A stretch of DNA of 64,000 nucleotides from Bradyrhizobium sp. CCBAU 53340 (GTDB lineage Bacteria > Pseudomonadota > Alphaproteobacteria > Rhizobiales > Xanthobacteraceae): contig NZ_CP030055.1 in NCBI RefSeq assembly GCF_015291645.1, positions 62,001 to 126,000 on the forward strand. Direction: 5' to 3'. The translations under genes and the position numbers were made by a program. Numbering within the stretch: position 1 is the stretch's first letter; each line of letters begins with the position of its first letter. The notes beneath the pieces were generated by a model that did no database searches, was not told the DNA's origin, and was given only the letters and a program-made list of their open reading frames with translations. Below are positions 1 through 10,570 of the stretch, in pieces.

Positions 1-1803
<1,803 letters not shown>

Positions 1804-1869
1804 TCACTCTAGGCGCCGCCTTCGATCAGGGGAAGTTGACTTTAATGATCGCTGCGATAGGTTTTTCTG

Positions 1870-2796
1870 ATGATCAATCTCACACTGCGCCAGCTCCGCT
1901 ATTTCGACGCATTGGCGCGCCATGGTCATTTCGGCCGCGCCGCGGAGGCCTGTTCCATCTCGCAGCCGGCGCTGTCGATGCAGATCAAGGAACTGGAGGA
2001 AGCGCTGGGCGGGCTGCTGCTCGAGCGCAGCGCCCGGCAGGTCGCGCTGACGCGCTTCGGCGAGGAGCTCGCGCAGCGCGTCCGTGACATCCTGCGTTCG
2101 GTCGATGAGCTCGGCGATTTCGCCCGCGCCTCGCAGGACCGGTTTGCCGGGCGGTTGCGCATCGGCATGATCCCGACGATTGCGCCCTATCTGCTGCCCA
2201 AGATCACCAAGAATCTGACGCGCATGCACCCGGAGCTCGACATTCGCGTGCGCGAGACGATGACGCCGCGGCTGATCCAGGAGCTGGTCGAGGGCCGGCT
2301 CGACACCGCCATCGTGGCGCTGCCGGTATCCGAACCCTCGCTCACCGAGGTCGCCCTGTTCGAGGAGAAATTCCTGCTGGTGCGGCCGGGCACGGATGCG
2401 GGCACGCCAGCGCCCTCGCGCGAGATGATGCGCGAGATGCGGCTGTTGCTGCTCGAGGAGGGCCATTGTTTCCGCGACCAGGCGCTGTCGTTCTGCAACA
2501 TGCAGTCGGCGCCGCCGCGCGAGATGCTGGATGCGAATTCGCTGTCGACGCTGGTGCAGATGGTCAGCGCAGGCATCGGCGTCACGCTGATTCCGGAAAT
2601 GGCGGTGTCGGTGGAGACGCGATCGGCGTCCGTCTCGCTGTCGCGCTTCCGTGACCCCGAGCCCTCGCGCACCATCGGCATGGTCTGGCGCAAGACCAGC
2701 CCGCTGGCGCGGCAGCTGCTGCAAATCTCCGAAGTGGTCTGCCTGTCGGCCGGCAAGGCGCGCCCGCGACAGGCTGCGCGCAGCCAGAAGGTTTGA
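1870..2796 (+). CDS. oxyR: Hydrogen peroxide-sensing LysR regulator OxyR
   Basis: LysR-type regulator of 308 residues: winged-helix DNA-binding domain at about residues 1-60, substrate-like regulatory domain from about 90. Two cysteines sit in GHCFRDQALSFC at C200 and C209, matching the redox pair C199/C208 of E. coli OxyR in spacing and context, so it should sense peroxide by disulphide formation. Divergent from katG, which it very probably activates. No clear four-part OxyR box could be read in the 114-bp intergenic region. Confidence 0.88.
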   Translation: MINLTLRQLRYFDALARHGHFGRAAEACSISQPALSMQIKELEEALGGLLLERSARQVALTRFGEELAQRVRDILRSVDELGDFARASQDRFAGRLRIGMIPTIAPYLLPKITKNLTRMHPELDIRVRETMTPRLIQELVEGRLDTAIVALPVSEPSLTEVALFEEKFLLVRPGTDAGTPAPSREMMREMRLLLLEEGHCFRDQALSFCNMQSAPPREMLDANSLSTLVQMVSAGIGVTLIPEMAVSVETRSASVSLSRFRDPEPSRTIGMVWRKTSPLARQLLQISEVVCLSAGKARPRQAARSQKV

Positions 2797-2803
2797 GGCC
2801 GCG

Positions 2804-3256
2804 GTGTCAGATCCCATCATCCGCCCCGCCCGCACCGACGAATATGACGAGATCGGCCGCGTCTGGATGGAGAGCTGGGTCTCGACCGGCCTCGCCGAGG
2901 CCAGCAACTTCCTGCTGGCGAATTTGCGTGCCCGCATCCGGCGCGAGATCGAGGACGGCTGGAGCCTGTTCGTCGCCGACGATCAGGGCGCCATCGCCGC
3001 GATGTTGGCGCTGCATCTGCCAAAGCTCTATCTAGATCAGCTCTTCGTCGCGCCCAGCTATCAAGGGCGATCGATCGGTCGGCAACTGCTCGCGTTCACG
3101 CGAACTCAATTGCCTGACGAGATAGAACTGCGCTGCGTCCGTGAGAACGAGAAGGCCTGGCGCTGGTACGAGCGCGAGGGATTTGAGTTCGAGCGGGAGG
3201 AGATTTCTCCGGTGACCGGCTTCACGATGAAGTGCTACCGGTGGCAGAGACGCTAG
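2804..3256 (+). CDS. GNAT family N-acetyltransferase
   Basis: A 150-residue single-domain acetyltransferase. The acetyl-CoA loop reads as YQGRSIGRQLL (Q/RxxGxG/A type), preceded by the beta-4 segment LYLDQLFVAP and followed by the family C-terminal pattern NEKAWRWYEREGFE. GTG 2804 is chosen because it begins right at the conserved fold (SDPIIRPARTDEYDEI); the frame stays open further upstream but only inside oxyR. It starts 7 bp after oxyR, so it may be co-transcribed. The substrate cannot be predicted. Confidence 0.85.
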   Translation: MSDPIIRPARTDEYDEIGRVWMESWVSTGLAEASNFLLANLRARIRREIEDGWSLFVADDQGAIAAMLALHLPKLYLDQLFVAPSYQGRSIGRQLLAFTRTQLPDEIELRCVRENEKAWRWYEREGFEFEREEISPVTGFTMKCYRWQRR

Positions 3257-3409
3257 GCGCGATCACGCGCGAAGGCGGAGCAAAGCGACATTGACCGACA
3301 TGTCGCCTCGAACGCTCTCGATCGCCTGGGCGTAGTGCGTTGCTTATCCGAGGAAGACGCGCAATAAATCCGATCTACGCTTCCTGGCAATGAAAGGTTC
3401 GCTCCCGTC

Positions 3410-4006
3410 ATGATCAAGCTCTATTGGTCGCCTCGCTCGCGTTCGTTCTCGACGCTCTGGCTGATGGAAGAGAGCGGGCTGCCCTATGAGCGCGTGCTGA
3501 CCGACATTTCGACGGGCGCGCAGAAGGCGCCGGACTATTTGAAGATCAATCCGATGGGCAAGGTGCCGGCGCTCGCCGACGGCGATGCGGCGCTCGGCGA
3601 GGCCGCTGCGATCTGCGCTTATGTCGCCGATCGCTATCCGGAGACGAAGCTGGCGCCTGATGTGACCGACCCGCGTCGCGCACGGTATCTGCAATGGCTG
3701 TTCTTCTCGCCGAGCTGTATCGAGCCCGCGATCATCCAGATCTTCACCAAGATCGAGGTGCCGACCTCGACCGCGGCCTGGGGCAGCGCGACGCAGGTGT
3801 TCGACGTGCTGGAGGCTGCGCTCGAAAAGGGGCCGTGGATTCTCGGCGAGGAATTTTCCGCAGCCGACATCACGATCGGCGCGGGGCTGAATTTCGCGGT
3901 GCGCCTGTTCAAGATGGTGCCGTCGCGCCCGGCCTTCGACGCCTATATCGCGCGCTGCATGGCGCGGCCGGCGTTTCAGCGCGCGGAGAAGATCGCGGCG
4001 GGTTGA
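3410..4006 (+). CDS. Glutathione S-transferase family protein
   Basis: 198 residues with the two-domain GST layout. The N-terminal thioredoxin-like half (residues 1-80) has the cis-proline segment MGKVPAL and the glutathione-binding LGEAAAICAYVA. The C-terminal helical half carries the N-capping motif FSAADITIGAGL. Ser or Arg near the N-terminus (SPRSRSFSTLW) would be the glutathione-activating residue. Its TGA abuts the stop codon of fabI on the other strand (convergent, no gap). Substrate unknown. Confidence 0.88.
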   Translation: MIKLYWSPRSRSFSTLWLMEESGLPYERVLTDISTGAQKAPDYLKINPMGKVPALADGDAALGEAAAICAYVADRYPETKLAPDVTDPRRARYLQWLFFSPSCIEPAIIQIFTKIEVPTSTAAWGSATQVFDVLEAALEKGPWILGEEFSAADITIGAGLNFAVRLFKMVPSRPAFDAYIARCMARPAFQRAEKIAAG

Positions 4007-4807
4007 CTATTCCGGGGTCTTCAAATCGTCCGGCCGCGGCATCAGCACGATGTTGTAGCCGGAATCGACATAGTGGATCTCGCCGGTCACGCCGCCCGAG
4101 AGATCCGACAGCAGATACAGCGCCGAACCGCCGAGCTCGTCGAGCGTGACGCCGCGGCGCAGCGGCGAATGCTTCTGCATGAACGCGAACATCGCTCGCG
4201 CCTCGCCGATGCCGGAGCCGGCGAGCGTGCGGATGGGGCCGGCGGAGATGGCGTTGACGCGGATACCGCGCGGCCCGAAATCGGAGGCGAGATAGCGCAC
4301 CGAGGCTTCCAGCGCCGCCTTGGCTACACCCATCACGTTGTAATTCGGCATCGAGCGTTCCGAGGCGCCGAAGGTCAGCGTGATCATGCTGCCGCCATCC
4401 GTCATCAACTCGGCCGCGCGCTTTGCGACCTCGGTAAAGGAGAAGCAGGAGATCACCATGGTGCGCGAAAAATTCTCGCGGCTGGTGTCGGCGTAGCGGC
4501 CCTTCAGCTCGTTCTTGTCGGCAAAGCCGATGGCGTGGATGACGAAGTCGAGTTTGCCCCATTTTTCGCGGAGCACATCGAAGGTCGCATCGACGCTGGC
4601 GATGTCCTCGACGTCGCACGGCAGCACCAGCTCGACGCCGAGCTGCTCCGCCAGCGGCTTGACGCGCTTGCCGAGCGCCTCGCCCTGGAAGGTGAAGGCA
4701 AGCTCGGCGCCGTGGGCATGCAGCGTCTTCGCCATGCCCCAGGCGATCGAATGATCATTGGCAATGCCCATGATCAGACCGCGCTTGCCCTTCATTAGAC
4801 CTTCCAT
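4007..4807 (-). CDS. fabI: Enoyl-[acyl-carrier-protein] reductase (NADH) FabI
   Basis: Catalyses the last reduction of each fatty acid elongation cycle. 266 residues, atypical short-chain dehydrogenase. The nucleotide site is LIMGIANDHSIAWG. The catalytic Tyr and Lys are Y156 and K163 in YNVMGVAK (Y-x6-K, the FabI spacing). The start may be ATG 4807 or the internal ATG four codons later (MKGKRG); the sequence does not decide. It lies downstream of fabA and fabB on the same strand, but an 83-bp gap with a palindromic repeat separates it from fabB. Confidence 0.96.
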   Translation of the reverse strand: MEGLMKGKRGLIMGIANDHSIAWGMAKTLHAHGAELAFTFQGEALGKRVKPLAEQLGVELVLPCDVEDIASVDATFDVLREKWGKLDFVIHAIGFADKNELKGRYADTSRENFSRTMVISCFSFTEVAKRAAELMTDGGSMITLTFGASERSMPNYNVMGVAKAALEASVRYLASDFGPRGIRVNAISAGPIRTLAGSGIGEARAMFAFMQKHSPLRRGVTLDELGGSALYLLSDLSGGVTGEIHYVDSGYNIVLMPRPDDLKTPE

Positions 4808-4830
4808 TGCAAGACTACCTTCCGCAAAAC

Positions 4831-4862
4831 GTGGATGGCCGGGACAAGCCCGGCCATGACGA
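4831..4862. repeat. Intergenic palindromic repeat, family A
   Basis: Hairpin with 9-bp perfect arms ATGGCCGGG/CCCGGCCAT (4835-4843, 4849-4857) and loop ACAAG, between fabB and fabI. The same unit recurs twice at 7570-7662. Confidence 0.8.
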
Positions 4863-4890
4863 GAAATTCAATGGTGTGTCAACGACGCCG

Positions 4891-6114
4891 TCACACGTCC
4901 ATCCGGCTGAACACCAGCGTGGCGTTGGTGCCGCCGAAGCCGAACGAGTTCGACAGCACGGTGCCGATTTTGACGTTATCGATGCGCTTGCGTACGATCG
5001 GCATGTCGGCGAATACGGGATCGAGTTCCTGGATGTGCGCGCTCTCGCAGATGAAGCCGTTGTTCATCATCAGCAGCGAGTAGATCGCCTCCTGCACGCC
5101 GGTCGCGCCCAGCGAGTGGCCGGTCAGCGCCTTGGTCGCCGAGATCGGCGGGCACTTCTCGCCGGTGCCGAACACCTTGCGGAGCGCCTCGATCTCGGGC
5201 GGATCGCCCGCCGGCGTTGAGGTGGCATGTGGATTGATGTAGTCGACCTTGGTCTTCACCGTCGACATCGCCATGCGCATGCAGCGCTCGGCGCCTTCGC
5301 CCGACGGCGCGACCATGTCGTAGCCGTCAGAGGTCGCGCCATAGCCGACGATCTCGCCATAGATGCGCGCGCCGCGCGCCTTGGCATGCTCGAGCTCTTC
5401 CAGGACGAGGACTCCCGCGCCACCGGCGATGACAAAACCGTCACGGTTGACGTCGTAGGGACGCGAGGCGGTGGCAGGCGTGTCGTTGTACTTGGAGGAC
5501 ATCGCGCCCATGGCATCGAACAGCACCGATAGCGACCAGTCGAGCTCCTCGCAGCCGCCGGCGAAGATCACATCCTGCTTGCCGATCTGGATCGTTTCAT
5601 AGGCATTGCCGACGCAGTGGTTCGACGTCGCGCAGGCCGAGGAGATCGAATAGTTCACGCCCTTGATCTTGAACCAGGTCGCGAGCGTCGCGGAGGCCGT
5701 CGACGACATCGCCTTCGGCACTGCAAACGGACCGACGCGCTTCGGCCCCTTGGTGCGGGTGATGTCGGCGGCTTCAACGATGGTGCGCGCCGACGGGCCG
5801 CCGGAGCCCATGATGATGCCGGTGCGGATGTTGGAGACTTCGTCGGGCGAGAGACCGGAGTCCTGGATCGCCTGCTCCATCGCGACGTGATTCCACGCCG
5901 CGCCCTGACCGAGGAAACGCATCGCGCGCCGGTCGACCACCGTCGAAGGATCGAGCGTCGGCGCACCTTGCACCTGCGAACGGAAGCCGAGCTCGGCATA
6001 TTTCTCCGCCCGCGAAATGCCCGACTTCGCCTCGTGAAGGCTCGCAAGCACTTCCTGGGTGTTGTTTCCGATCGACGAGACGATACCCATCCCGGTGACC
6101 ACAACCCGCCTCAT
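4891..6114 (-). CDS. fabB: 3-oxoacyl-ACP synthase I FabB
   Basis: Condensing enzyme of type II fatty acid synthesis, 407 residues. The Cys-His-His triad is visible: C161 in SSACATS, H296 in [11 protein letters not shown] and H333 in [12 protein letters not shown], closely matching E. coli FabB (C163, H298, H333). Located 40 bp downstream of fabA on the same strand. The fabA-fabB pairing is the classical module for anaerobic unsaturated fatty acid synthesis, which supports FabB rather than FabF. Confidence 0.95.
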   Translation of the reverse strand: MRRVVVTGMGIVSSIGNNTQEVLASLHEAKSGISRAEKYAELGFRSQVQGAPTLDPSTVVDRRAMRFLGQGAAWNHVAMEQAIQDSGLSPDEVSNIRTGIIMGSGGPSARTIVEAADITRTKGPKRVGPFAVPKAMSSTASATLATWFKIKGVNYSISSACATSNHCVGNAYETIQIGKQDVIFAGGCEELDWSLSVLFDAMGAMSSKYNDTPATASRPYDVNRDGFVIAGGAGVLVLEELEHAKARGARIYGEIVGYGATSDGYDMVAPSGEGAERCMRMAMSTVKTKVDYINPHATSTPAGDPPEIEALRKVFGTGEKCPPISATKALTGHSLGATGVQEAIYSLLMMNNGFICESAHIQELDPVFADMPIVRKRIDNVKIGTVLSNSFGFGGTNATLVFSRMDV

Positions 6115-6154
6115 GACAGCCTCGCCTAAATCGTTGTCTTCTTGGTGATGCGCG

Positions 6155-6676
6155 TTAGCCCAGGTTCACGCCCTGCTTGAACAGGCCGACCTTCAGATCC
6201 TTGGCGCGATAAATAATCTGGTCGTCGACCGAAAGCCATCCGTCGGCAATGCCGAGCACCAGCTTTGAACGCATCACGCGCTTGATGTCGACGTTGTACA
6301 CAACCTTGCGGGCCTCGGGCAGCACCTGGCCGCTGAACTTTAATTCGCTGAGGCCAAGCGCTCGGCCGCGACCCTCGCCACCGGTCCAGCCCAGATAGAA
6401 GCCGACCATCTGCCACAGCGCATCGAGGCCGAGGCAGCCGGGCATGACGGGGTCGTTCTTGAAGTGGCAGCCGAAGAACCAGAGGTCCGGCTTCACGTCG
6501 AGCTCGGCGCGCACCAGCCCCTTGCCGAATTCGCCGCCATGGTCGTTAATTTCCGTGATGCGGTCGAACATGAGCATCGGCGGCAGCGGCAGCTGGGCGT
6601 TGCCCGGGCCGAACATCTCGCCGCGGGCACATGCCAGCAGATCTTCGTATTCGTAACCATTGCGCCTGTTGAGCAT
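6155..6676 (-). CDS. fabA: 3-hydroxydecanoyl-ACP dehydratase/isomerase FabA
   Basis: Introduces the cis double bond at the C10 stage of fatty acid synthesis. 173 residues, hot-dog fold. The catalytic His and Asp are H71 ([12 protein letters not shown]) and D85 (CLGLDALWQ), as in E. coli FabA. First gene of fabA-fabB; fabI follows further downstream. Divergent from irr across 381 bp containing several regulatory-looking sites. Confidence 0.96.
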   Translation of the reverse strand: MLNRRNGYEYEDLLACARGEMFGPGNAQLPLPPMLMFDRITEINDHGGEFGKGLVRAELDVKPDLWFFGCHFKNDPVMPGCLGLDALWQMVGFYLGWTGGEGRGRALGLSELKFSGQVLPEARKVVYNVDIKRVMRSKLVLGIADGWLSVDDQIIYRAKDLKVGLFKQGVNLG

Positions 6677-6962
6677 GCGGAAGCCTCTGTTCTAACCCCG
6701 ATTGAGCGGCGTTTCTGGCAAAAATGGGCTCCGTTTTCGTTCGGAAAGCAACGCCTTTTGCCTCGTCAGCAGGCGCGAATGCCGAGTGCCCGATGGACCT
6801 GCGAACATGGGCTTGAGGACAAGGGCTTGCGACCCTGGCCTCAATGCCCGGCCGCCACATCAGGGCTAAGCGGAACCGCGCGCTCTCTAACACAGGCCTT
6901 TTCGGTGGCAAAGCGATCTCATGAAGGTAAAATGACGTGGCCTCAGGCCGGGTTCCTCTGCT

Positions 6963-6981
6963 AATTAGAACCACTCTAGTT
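6963..6981. promoter_or_regulatory. Iron control element (Irr box)-like palindrome
   Basis: AATTAGAA-CCA-CTCTAGTT: arms match at 6 of 8 positions and resemble the TTTAGAA...TTCTAAA core I recall for rhizobial Irr-binding iron control elements. It could serve Irr autoregulation or the divergent fabA. Assignment is by eye only. Confidence 0.4.
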
Positions 6982-7003
6982 GCGAGAAACTTGCATCTGC
7001 ATC
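6981..7003 (+). promoter_or_regulatory. Three TGCATC-like hexamers, candidate Fur/Mur site
   Basis: Hexamers TGCGAG (6981-6986), TGCATC (6992-6997) and TGCATC (6998-7003). From memory, the B. japonicum irr promoter has a non-canonical Fur site made of three imperfect TGCATC repeats; this arrangement fits that description and lies 55-77 bp upstream of the chosen irr start. Confidence 0.55.
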
Positions 7004-7029
7004 TACCTGTCCATATATTGCAGGTAGAT
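7001..7029. promoter_or_regulatory. 9-bp perfect inverted repeat upstream of irr
   Basis: ATCTACCTG (7001-7009) and CAGGTAGAT (7021-7029) are perfect reverse complements around an 11-nt AT-rich centre. It overlaps the last TGCATC hexamer and ends 28 nt before the chosen irr ATG. It may be an operator or a leader hairpin. Confidence 0.5.
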
Positions 7030-7057
7030 AGTGTCCACGCGTGCCCAAATTTTGGAA

Positions 7058-7546
7058 ATGAGCGAGAACAACGCGCCCCGTCACGATGAAGACGTCCAAG
7101 CGGCCCTTCTGTCCGGCCGCCAGCCGGCCCTGACCGGCTGCCCCTGGCACGACGTCAACGAAATGCTCCAGTCCGCCGGCCTGCGCCCGACACGCCAGCG
7201 CATGGCGCTCGGCTGGCTGCTGTTCGGCAAGGGTGCACGCCATCTCACGGCTGAAATGCTCTACGAGGAAGCGACCCTGGCCAAGGTCCCGGTCTCGCTC
7301 GCGACCGTCTACAACACGCTGAATCAGCTGACCGATGCCGGCCTGCTGCGTCAGGTCAGCGTCGACGGCACCAAGACCTATTTCGACACCAACGTCACCA
7401 CCCACCACCATTACTACCTCGAGAACAGCCATGAGCTGGTCGATATCGAGGATCCGCATCTGGCGCTGTCCAAGATGCCGGAGGTGCCGGAGGGGTACGA
7501 GATCGCCCGCATCGACATGGTCGTGCGGTTGCGCAAGAAGCGCTGA
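7058..7546 (+). CDS. irr: Haem-responsive iron regulator Irr (Fur family)
   Basis: Rhizobial global iron regulator that represses or activates iron and haem genes and is degraded on haem binding. With ATG 7058 it has 162 residues, next to 163 for B. japonicum Irr; an in-frame GTG at 7031 would add nine residues but would place the start against an inverted repeat. The haem regulatory motif GCPW has Cys28-Pro29. A histidine cluster TTHHHYY (H116-118) matches the second haem site. The DNA-recognition helix is in VPVSLATVYNTLNQL. Confidence 0.95.
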   Translation: MSENNAPRHDEDVQAALLSGRQPALTGCPWHDVNEMLQSAGLRPTRQRMALGWLLFGKGARHLTAEMLYEEATLAKVPVSLATVYNTLNQLTDAGLLRQVSVDGTKTYFDTNVTTHHHYYLENSHELVDIEDPHLALSKMPEVPEGYEIARIDMVVRLRKKR

Positions 7547-7569
7547 GATCAGTCCTCAATTGTCAACTT

Positions 7570-7662
7570 GATCGTCATGGCCGGGCCTGTCCCGGCCATC
7601 CACGTTCTTGCACCACGCTAGGAAGTTCGTGGAGCCCGGGACAAGCCCGGGCATGACGACTG
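7570..7662. repeat. Two inverted copies of palindromic repeat family A
   Basis: One copy has arms ATGGCCGGG/CCCGGCCAT (7577-7585, 7591-7599). A second, opposite copy has the core GCCCGGGACAAGCCCGGGC at 7634-7652. Together they form a long imperfect inverted repeat between the convergent irr and SH3 genes. The unit also occurs at 4831-4862. Confidence 0.75.
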
Positions 7663-7684
7663 GGCTTGCCTCCCTATCAGGCCG

Positions 7685-8215
7685 TCAGTTCACCTGCTCG
7701 TCGGCGTAGACGCCCCAAAGGCGCTCCTGCTGGATCCAGCCGTCAAAACCGTTGCCGGTGACGTGGCACCAGCTGGTGGTGCATTTTTTCACCTGCGTGA
7801 CGACGCCGGCCTGGAGTTTTGCGGCCACCGCACTGTCGGGATCGGCACGATCGTAGATCGGCGCGAGGTCGTCCTTGTGCTTCATGGTGACCACCGCAGT
7901 GCGGCGGCCCGACAGCAGCGAGTGATAGACCCAGCCCTCGGCACCTTCGGAATCGCGCACGCGGCGCCAGTTCTCGAACTCGGCGGTGATTTCGACCGGC
8001 AGGCCGGCGCGGGTATAGACCCAGGCCACGTCATTGTCCTTGGTCGGGCCGGCGCGGACGTTCACGTGGTCCGATTTCAGGCTGACATAGCGCGGCACCG
8101 GCAGACCGCTGGCGGTCTGGGGGGTGGTGTCCTTGGCCGAATGCGAGGGGCCCACCGAGGCGCTCCACCAGGTGCAAACGAGCGCCATCACCGAACAAAA
8201 ACGCCCCAACGCCAT
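7685..8215 (-). CDS. Exported protein with two bacterial SH3 domains
   Basis: 176 residues from ATG 8215, preceded by an AGGAG eight bases upstream. A longer frame to 8314 exists, but the internal start gives a proper signal peptide (MALGRFCSVMALVCTWWSAS). The first SH3b domain has the motif DHVNVRAGPTKDNDVAWVY and ends in GWVYHSLL; the second ends in GWIQQERLWG. Such proteins usually act in the periplasm near peptidoglycan. No specific partner is evident from the neighbours. Confidence 0.85.
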   Translation of the reverse strand: MALGRFCSVMALVCTWWSASVGPSHSAKDTTPQTASGLPVPRYVSLKSDHVNVRAGPTKDNDVAWVYTRAGLPVEITAEFENWRRVRDSEGAEGWVYHSLLSGRRTAVVTMKHKDDLAPIYDRADPDSAVAAKLQAGVVTQVKKCTTSWCHVTGNGFDGWIQQERLWGVYADEQVN

Positions 8216-8538
8216 TAACCCGTCTCCTGTCGAAGGCCCGGCTAAACCGCGCCCCCACCCCAAATTCCAAAACGCTGCCGCACCCCCTGACCCGCCCCAC
8301 GCGGGATGTTCCATCAGCCTTGGCCCTGGTTCTTGTCTTGGCCCGGCCTTCTGCTAGAGAGGACGGACGCTTGAACAACCAGTTTGCCCCGATTTTCCAG
8401 CCGGAAATTGGGGGGAAAGCTTGAAGGAAACGCCGGGGACGACGCGGCAAGGCCAGTGTCGAACAACCGGGTTAATGAGGCCTCAACGGCCGGCCTTTGG
8501 CGACAGAGGCGGCCTGCAGCGCCTCATGAGGGCAGGAC
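8216..8538. other. Gene-free region between SH3 protein and dehydrogenase
   Basis: 323 bp divergent spacer. Apart from the Shine-Dalgarno sequences at both ends I see no repeat, hairpin or operator worth naming. Confidence 0.6.
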
Positions 8539-9540
8539 ATGTCGGTGAAGAAGAAGCCCCTCGTCGTCGTGACGCGCAAATTGCCGGACTCGATCGAAAC
8601 CCGGATGCGCGAGCTGTTCGACGCACGCATCAATCTCGACGACACGCCGATGTCGCCCGAGCAGCTCGCCGAAGCCGCGCGCAGCGCCGACATCCTGGTT
8701 CCGACGGTGACCGATCACATCAGCGCCGACATCGTCAACCAGCCGGACTGCAAGCTGAAGCTGATCGCGAATTTCGGCAACGGCGTCGACAATATCGACG
8801 TCGCGGCGGCGCATGCCCGCGGCATCACCGTCACCAATACGCCGAAGGTCCTCACCGAAGACACCGCCGACATGACCATGGCGCTGATTCTGGCGGTGCC
8901 GCGCCGGATGATCGAAGGCGCCTCGGTGCTGACGGAAGGAAAACCCTGGGCCGGCTGGTCGCCAACCTGGATGCTCGGCCATCGCATCGGCGGCAAGCGC
9001 CTCGGCATCATCGGCATGGGCCGCATCGGCCAGGCGGTCGCACGCCGTGCCCGCGCCTTCGGCCTGCAGATCCACTATCACAACCGCCGTCCCGTCGCCC
9101 CGAAGATCGCCGAAGAGCTAGGGGCGACCTATTGGGAGAGCCTCGACCAGATGCTGGCGCGGATGGACATCATCTCGGTGAACTGTCCGCACACCCCGGC
9201 GACCTATCACCTGCTCTCGGCACGGCGGCTGAAGCTGATCCGCAAGGACGCCTACATCGTCAACACCGCGCGCGGCGAAGTCACCGACGAAGACACGCTG
9301 ATCAAGCTGATCGAAGGCGGCGAGATCGGCGGCGCCGCCCTCGATGTCTACGAGCACGAGCCCGCGGTCAATCCGAAGCTGGTCCGGCTTGCGAAGGCCG
9401 GCAAGGTGATATTGATGCCGCATATGGGCTCGGCCACGATCGAGGGCCGCGTCGAGATGGGCGAGAAGGTCATCATCAACATTCGCACCTTCCTCGACGC
9501 CCACAAGCCGCCGGATCGCGTGCTGCCCAGCATGCTGTGA
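8539..9540 (+). CDS. D-2-hydroxyacid dehydrogenase (D-glycerate dehydrogenase type)
   Basis: NAD(P)H-dependent reductase of 2-keto acids such as hydroxypyruvate or glyoxylate. 333 residues. The nucleotide-binding motif is GMGRIGQAVARRARAFG near residue 160. The substrate-binding region is NFGNGVDNIDVAAA. The catalytic Arg lies in VNTARGEVTDEDTL, the Glu in YEHEPAVNPK and the His in PHMGSATIEGR. The closest family by pattern is glycerate/hydroxypyruvate reductase (GyaR), but phosphonate or other D-isomer dehydrogenases share these motifs. Confidence 0.9.
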   Translation: MSVKKKPLVVVTRKLPDSIETRMRELFDARINLDDTPMSPEQLAEAARSADILVPTVTDHISADIVNQPDCKLKLIANFGNGVDNIDVAAAHARGITVTNTPKVLTEDTADMTMALILAVPRRMIEGASVLTEGKPWAGWSPTWMLGHRIGGKRLGIIGMGRIGQAVARRARAFGLQIHYHNRRPVAPKIAEELGATYWESLDQMLARMDIISVNCPHTPATYHLLSARRLKLIRKDAYIVNTARGEVTDEDTLIKLIEGGEIGGAALDVYEHEPAVNPKLVRLAKAGKVILMPHMGSATIEGRVEMGEKVIINIRTFLDAHKPPDRVLPSML

Positions 9541-9543
9541 GGA

Positions 9544-10455
9544 TTATTTCGCGCGGGTCTCGCGCTTGCGGCTGTCAGCGACGAAATCGATGAAGGCGCG
9601 CAAAGCGGGCGGCGTTTGGCGCCGGCTTGGATAGTACAAGAACGGGCCCGGGAAAGGCTCGCACCAGTCCTCCATCAAACTGACAAGCGCGCCGGATTTT
9701 AAGGCATCACCGACATAGCCATCGAGCGTGGCCCAGATGCCGACGCCGTCGAGCGCGGCGCGCATCGCAAGGGCCATATTGGTCGAGATCAGCTTTGCGG
9801 GCGGATCGACTTTCACGAGCTGGCCGGCTTTCTCGAACTCCAGATCATGCATGACGCCGCTCGAGTAGCGGGCGCGGATGCAATCATGATCGAGCAGATC
9901 CTTCGGATGTTTTGGCCGGCCGCGGCGCGCGACATAGGCAGGCGAAGCGACGACGACATAGCGCTGCGGACCGCTCAGCGGGATCGCGATCATGTCCTGC
10001 GCGAGATGTTCGCCATAGCGCACGCCGGCGTCATAGCCCCCACTGACGATGTCAACGAAGCCGCTCTCGGAGATGATTTCGAGATCGACCTGCGGATGCT
10101 CGCTGAGAAACGGACCGACCATTGGCGCCAGCACCAGATCCACCGCTGGCGGTGGCGCATTGATGCGTAGGCGACCTGAGGCGACTTCGCGCAAGCCCCG
10201 GACCTGATCCAGCGCATCGCCGACATCGCGCAGCGCCGGCGCCACCTTTGAGAGCAGCAGTTCGCCCGCCTCGGTCAGGGCGACGCTGCGGGTGGTGCGG
10301 TTCATCAGGCGGACGCCGAGACGCTCCTCGAGGTCCCGCAATCTCTGGCTAAGGCTCGACACCGACACGCGAATTTCAACCGCCGCGCGGCGAAAATTGC
10401 GGCTGCGGGCGATCGCCACGAAGGCGTCGAGATCGCGCAAATCGGGATCGGACAT
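9544..10455 (-). CDS. LysR family transcriptional regulator
   Basis: 303 residues from ATG 10455. N-terminal helix-turn-helix (AAVEIRVSVSSLSQRLRDLE), C-terminal LysR substrate domain; of the CrgA-like type. A start at 10479 is possible but would place a LysR-type palindrome (10455-10474) inside the gene, so the internal ATG is preferred. Divergent from the aldo/keto reductase, which it probably controls. It stops 3 bp from the end of the convergent dehydrogenase gene. Confidence 0.9.
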   Translation of the reverse strand: MSDPDLRDLDAFVAIARSRNFRRAAVEIRVSVSSLSQRLRDLEERLGVRLMNRTTRSVALTEAGELLLSKVAPALRDVGDALDQVRGLREVASGRLRINAPPPAVDLVLAPMVGPFLSEHPQVDLEIISESGFVDIVSGGYDAGVRYGEHLAQDMIAIPLSGPQRYVVVASPAYVARRGRPKHPKDLLDHDCIRARYSSGVMHDLEFEKAGQLVKVDPPAKLISTNMALAMRAALDGVGIWATLDGYVGDALKSGALVSLMEDWCEPFPGPFLYYPSRRQTPPALRAFIDFVADSRKRETRAK

Positions 10456-10474
10456 TGTTCGATATGATGAACAA
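10455..10474. promoter_or_regulatory. LysR-type operator TTGTTC-N8-GAACAA
   Basis: Perfect 6-bp dyad with 8-nt centre (a T-N11-A box), abutting the LysR start codon and 97 bp upstream of the divergent aldo/keto reductase. This fits autoregulation plus control of the neighbour. Confidence 0.5.
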
Positions 10475-10570
10475 GGCATTCCACATTGTCCAGCTTATCG
10501 CGGCAATGGAGCAGGCGCATATCAGGCCCGTCACGCGGCACCGTCTGCCGCCTTTTTAGGGAGAGCCATC

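Larger units (their letters stand above)
6677..7057. other. fabA-irr divergent intergenic region
   Basis: About 380 bp without a convincing gene. The half next to irr holds an Irr-box-like palindrome (6963-6981), three TGCATC-like hexamers (6981-7003) and a 9-bp inverted repeat (7001-7029). The half next to fabA (6677-6960) shows nothing I recognise. Confidence 0.7.

Noticed and set aside
1823..1851. CGATCA/TGATCG dyad between katG and oxyR as OxyR site
   Set aside because: Only 6-bp arms with 17-bp spacing; does not fit the four-part ATAG pattern of OxyR boxes.
4007..6676. fabA-fabB-fabI as one proven operon
   Set aside because: The 83-bp gap with a palindromic repeat before fabI may separate its transcription; only fabA-fabB is called as a unit.
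7544..7556. 13-bp match (TGAGATCAGTCCT) shared by the irr and FYDLN-acid gene ends
   Set aside because: Matches of 13 bp are expected by chance in a window of this size.
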